A model generated the notes under the pieces. It was not told the DNA's origin. It saw nothing but the letters and a program-made list of their open reading frames with translations, and searched no databases. This document shows, piece after piece, positions 5,853 through 8,010 of a stretch of 8,010 nt of DNA (its first letter is position 1; each line of letters starts with the position of its first letter). Position numbers and translations under genes: made by a program. Origin of the DNA: Actinomycetota bacterium (GTDB lineage: Bacteria; Actinomycetota; Acidimicrobiia; IMCC26256; PALSA-610); contig JAUZEM010000285.1 in NCBI GenBank assembly GCA_030839005.1, forward strand, positions 1-8,010. Direction: 5' to 3'.

Positions 5853-6920
5853 GTGAGCCCGGAATTCGTCCCCGCAGTCGAGCTCAACGCCGGCTTCTAC
5901 CGCGAAGTCGTCGAACCGATCGTGCGCGCCTGGCCGCACGGCGCGGCCCTGCTCGGCTACGGATCCGAACTGCTCGGCTTCGACACCGTGCGATCGACCG
6001 ACCACGGCTGGGGACCCAGACTCCAGGTGTTCGTCGACCCCGTCGACGTCGCGGATGCGAGTGCTGCCATCGACGCGGGACTTCCCGCCGAGTACCGCGG
6101 CTGGCCGGTCTTCTTCGGCTGGGACGACGTGCCGAGCACGCATCACGTCGACGTCGTTGCGCTCGGCGACTGGCTCTCGACGCGGTTGGGCTGCAATCCG
6201 CTCGACGGATTGTCGCTTCTCGATTGGCTCGTCGTCCCGCAGCAACGGCTGCTCGGCGTCGTGCGCGGGGCGGTGTACAACGACGACTCGGGCGAGCTGT
6301 CGAAGGTCCGGGAGCGGCTCCGGTACTTTCCGGACGAGCTCATCCACTGGCTCGTCGCCTGTCAGTGGCGGCGCATCGATCAGGAGGAGCCGTTCGTCGG
6401 TCGCGCCGCCGAAGTGGGGGACGAGATTGGGTCGCGCATCGTCGCGAGCCGATTGGTACGCGAGGTCATGCGTCTGCATTTCCTGCTCGTCGGCCAGTAC
6501 TGGCCGTACTCGAAGTGGTTCGGCTCCGCGTACCGCGCGCTCCCCCACAGCGACAAGATCCTCCCGTCGCTCGAGGCCGCGCTCGACGCGCCCGACTACC
6601 CGCGGCGCGAGGAAGCACTCGTCGGCGCGTACGAAGCGCTCGCGCGCCTTCACAACGCGTCCGGTCTCACCGAAACACTCGACCCGGCCGTGACCTTCTT
6701 CCATGGCCGACCGTTTCGGGTGCCGAGCTCTGATCGTTTCGTGCAAGCCTGCCTGCGCCATGTGCCGAACGACCGGCTGAGGGGATTGCCGCTCATCGGC
6801 TCGATCGACCAGGTCGTCGATTCGACGGACGTCCTCGAGCAAACCGCCGTCGCGCGTGCGCTGCGCGCGCTCTATGGGGATGCGTCTTGGGGCGGAGCAA
6901 CTCAGGGAGACGCGTCGTAG
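5853..6920 (+). CDS. DUF4037 domain protein, nucleotidyltransferase-like
   Basis: A 355-residue, predicted soluble protein that I recognise as DUF4037. The N-terminal part contains GYGSELLGFD (residues 35-44) followed by STDHGWGPRLQVFV (48-61). A Gly-Ser pair followed after about 11 residues by an aspartate (Asp50) recalls the active-site start of the nucleotidyltransferase superfamily, but a standard second acid two residues later is not present (Gly52), so catalytic activity is uncertain. The C-terminal half is alpha-helical with many Arg and Trp residues (about 165-300). The real biochemical role of the family is not known to me. The start is GTG 5853, 24 bases after the preceding stop; the family-like opening FVPAVELNAGFYREVV follows directly, so a later start would cut conserved sequence. 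No good Shine-Dalgarno site is seen. Its last 19 bases overlap the end of the opposing phosphoesterase gene. Confidence 0.8.
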   Translation: MSPEFVPAVELNAGFYREVVEPIVRAWPHGAALLGYGSELLGFDTVRSTDHGWGPRLQVFVDPVDVADASAAIDAGLPAEYRGWPVFFGWDDVPSTHHVDVVALGDWLSTRLGCNPLDGLSLLDWLVVPQQRLLGVVRGAVYNDDSGELSKVRERLRYFPDELIHWLVACQWRRIDQEEPFVGRAAEVGDEIGSRIVASRLVREVMRLHFLLVGQYWPYSKWFGSAYRALPHSDKILPSLEAALDAPDYPRREEALVGAYEALARLHNASGLTETLDPAVTFFHGRPFRVPSSDRFVQACLRHVPNDRLRGLPLIGSIDQVVDSTDVLEQTAVARALRALYGDASWGGATQGDAS

Positions 6921-8010
6921 ACGTCCTTGCCGAAACACGTGAGGCCGGGTGCGCCGGCAAAGCCGAGATGCGCGAGCCCGAACATGTTCTCGATGCTGCA
7001 CAAGAGCGAGTAATGGTTGTACGGAGTCGCGTCGGTCGTTCCCGCCGTCACCCGCGACGACACCAGGAGCGTTCCGACCCGGCCGCCGCCCGGACCGCTG
7101 AGCCCGGGCTTCGCGACGTTCGGTGAACGCGGCGTGCCACAGCACGCTTCCGAGTGCGCGAACGATGCTTCGTCGACAGTGATCACGACCATCCCGTCGG
7201 CCTTGTACGCGGGCGACGCCAGGATCTTCGGTACCTCGGCCGCGAGGAATCGATCGGCCGAGACGAGCCCGCCGGGCTGGCCGTCGACGCACGGCGCATC
7301 GTGCCCGTCGTGGCAGAGGTTCGGCGTGATGTAGACGAGATTGGGAGTCGCCGCCACCGATTGCAGATCGCTCGCGAGCCGCTTCAGGTCGACGACGCGC
7401 GCCGCGCACGCCGGCTCGTCGATGATCGAGTGGAAGTAGACGAACGGATTGTGCCGTGTCGCGTACATGTCGCCCTTCCGTGCCACCAGCGTCGAGTCGT
7501 CTCCACCGACGACCGGATGGCGACACGGCGTGCCCATGTCCTCCTGGTACGCGCGCCATGTCTTGCCCGCCGCGGTGAGCTGATCACCGATCGTCTTCAC
7601 CGGCGCCGGATAGACGCAACCCTGCCCGAGCGCCTGCCCGTACGAGCCCGTGCCCTTCGAGGTGAACTCGACGTACTTGACACAGTCGGCCTGCGTCGTC
7701 GGGTTCGGGGACTGGCCGCTGATCTGCGCGATGTAGTTGTCGAGGCTCGCGTGCCCTATCCCGAAGTATTGCGTGAGCAATTTCCCCTGCTCGACGAGCG
7801 TGCCGTTGAGGTAGCGCGCGGGTGAGCTCGGCCCCCACGTCGTCGCGTAGTCCTCGTTCTCCAGGTTGATCACGAACACGTGACCGACCGAGCGGGGCCC
7901 ACTCGCGACCGTCGTCGTCGTCACCGCCGAGGTCGGAGGCGAGGTCGGAGTCGCGGTCGACGTCGGGGTCGGGGTCGACGTCGATTTCGACGAGGAGCAC
8001 CCGCCGACGA
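6902..8010 (-). CDS. phosphoesterase / acid phosphatase family lipoprotein, 5' truncated
   Basis: A metal-dependent phosphoesterase of the AcpA/phospholipase C superfamily (PF04185-like) that should hydrolyse phosphate esters outside the cytoplasm. The frame stays open to the window edge, giving 368 visible residues. These begin VGGC, a good lipobox, followed by a Ser/Thr/Pro-rich tether to about residue 35, so the protein is probably lipid-anchored. The GTG at 7924 lies inside this tether and is not the likely start. Family marks in visible numbering are ENEDY (50-54, metal ligands), GHASLDNYIAQISG (85-98, Ser88 as candidate nucleophile), NLCHDGHD (230-237), TVDE (277-280, metal ligands) and PYNHYS (329-334). 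Ten cysteines after the tether fit disulfide formation in an exported protein. Compared with Francisella AcpA, the Glu-Asn pair and the late acidic pair are present. Phosphatase versus phospholipase C activity cannot be decided. It is transcribed towards the DUF4037 gene and its promoter is outside the window. Confidence 0.88.
   Translation of the reverse strand, partial: VGGCSSSKSTSTPTPTSTATPTSPPTSAVTTTTVASGPRSVGHVFVINLENEDYATTWGPSSPARYLNGTLVEQGKLLTQYFGIGHASLDNYIAQISGQSPNPTTQADCVKYVEFTSKGTGSYGQALGQGCVYPAPVKTIGDQLTAAGKTWRAYQEDMGTPCRHPVVGGDDSTLVARKGDMYATRHNPFVYFHSIIDEPACAARVVDLKRLASDLQSVAATPNLVYITPNLCHDGHDAPCVDGQPGGLVSADRFLAAEVPKILASPAYKADGMVVITVDEASFAHSEACCGTPRSPNVAKPGLSGPGGGRVGTLLVSSRVTAGTTDATPYNHYSLLCSIENMFGLAHLGFAGAPGLTCFGKDVYDASP
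7928..7990 (-). repeat. short imperfect repeat encoding a Ser/Thr/Pro tether
   Basis: On the plus strand GGTCGG/GGTCGA-type hexamers recur at short intervals, giving runs of Thr-Pro and Thr-Ser in the minus-strand lipoprotein directly after its lipobox. The repetition is imperfect and in frame, typical of a low-complexity surface linker rather than a non-coding satellite. Confidence 0.6.

Noticed and set aside
6882..6913. GCGTCT/AGACGC inverted repeat near the convergent stops, as a bidirectional terminator
   Set aside because: A 6-pair stem with a loop of about 20 bases and no T-run on either side, and it is inside coding sequence.
5487..7559. 690-codon minus-strand open frame
   Set aside because: It runs antisense to the luciferase-like and DUF4037 genes and then overlaps the phosphoesterase in another frame. 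The composition is Arg-rich with no recognisable motif.

Overview
This window looks like chromosomal DNA from a very GC-rich actinobacterium. The support is strong GC bias at third codon positions, an F420-type luciferase-like oxidoreductase, an actinobacterial-style single-cluster ferredoxin beside a NuoF-like protein, and a DUF4037 protein. Several starts lack a Shine-Dalgarno sequence and have a -10-like element 6 to 7 bases upstream, which would suit leaderless transcription. A lineage such as Acidimicrobiia is my guess, not something the sequence proves. No rRNA, tRNA, CRISPR array, insertion sequence, phage gene or origin is visible. No gene-free stretch exceeds 300 bases; the largest spacer is 44 bases.

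Layout: bases 1-6920 carry six plus-strand genes packed head to tail. (1) The 3' part of a NuoF-like NADH-dehydrogenase/SLBB iron-sulfur protein overlaps by ATGA (2) a small CxxHxxC...CP ferredoxin; together they look like an electron-transfer pair. (3) After 34 bases comes a large exported family GH78 alpha-L-rhamnosidase with all four expected catalytic acids. (4) After 15 bases comes an F420-type luciferase-like oxidoreductase, then after 44 bases (5) a second luciferase-like monooxygenase of a clearly different subfamily. (6) After 24 bases comes a DUF4037 protein. On the minus strand, (7) a phosphoesterase/acid-phosphatase family protein converges on gene 6, and their 3' ends overlap by 19 bases. 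Its 5' end lies outside the window; the visible reading frame starts in a lipobox followed by a Ser/Thr/Pro-rich tether, so it is probably a surface lipoprotein.

How they may fit together: the ferredoxin pair is convincingly one transcription unit. The remaining plus-strand genes are close enough to be co-transcribed, but three have their own -10-like elements and their functions (glycoside hydrolysis outside the cell, flavin/F420 redox chemistry inside, an unknown nucleotidyltransferase-like role) do not form an obvious pathway. I see no clear evidence of a new defence, mobile or biosynthetic system. The points most worth a second look are the altered cluster-ligand pattern in the NuoF-like protein, the histidine-variant ferredoxin beside it, the hidden lipoprotein N-terminus, and the recurring leaderless-type start signals.
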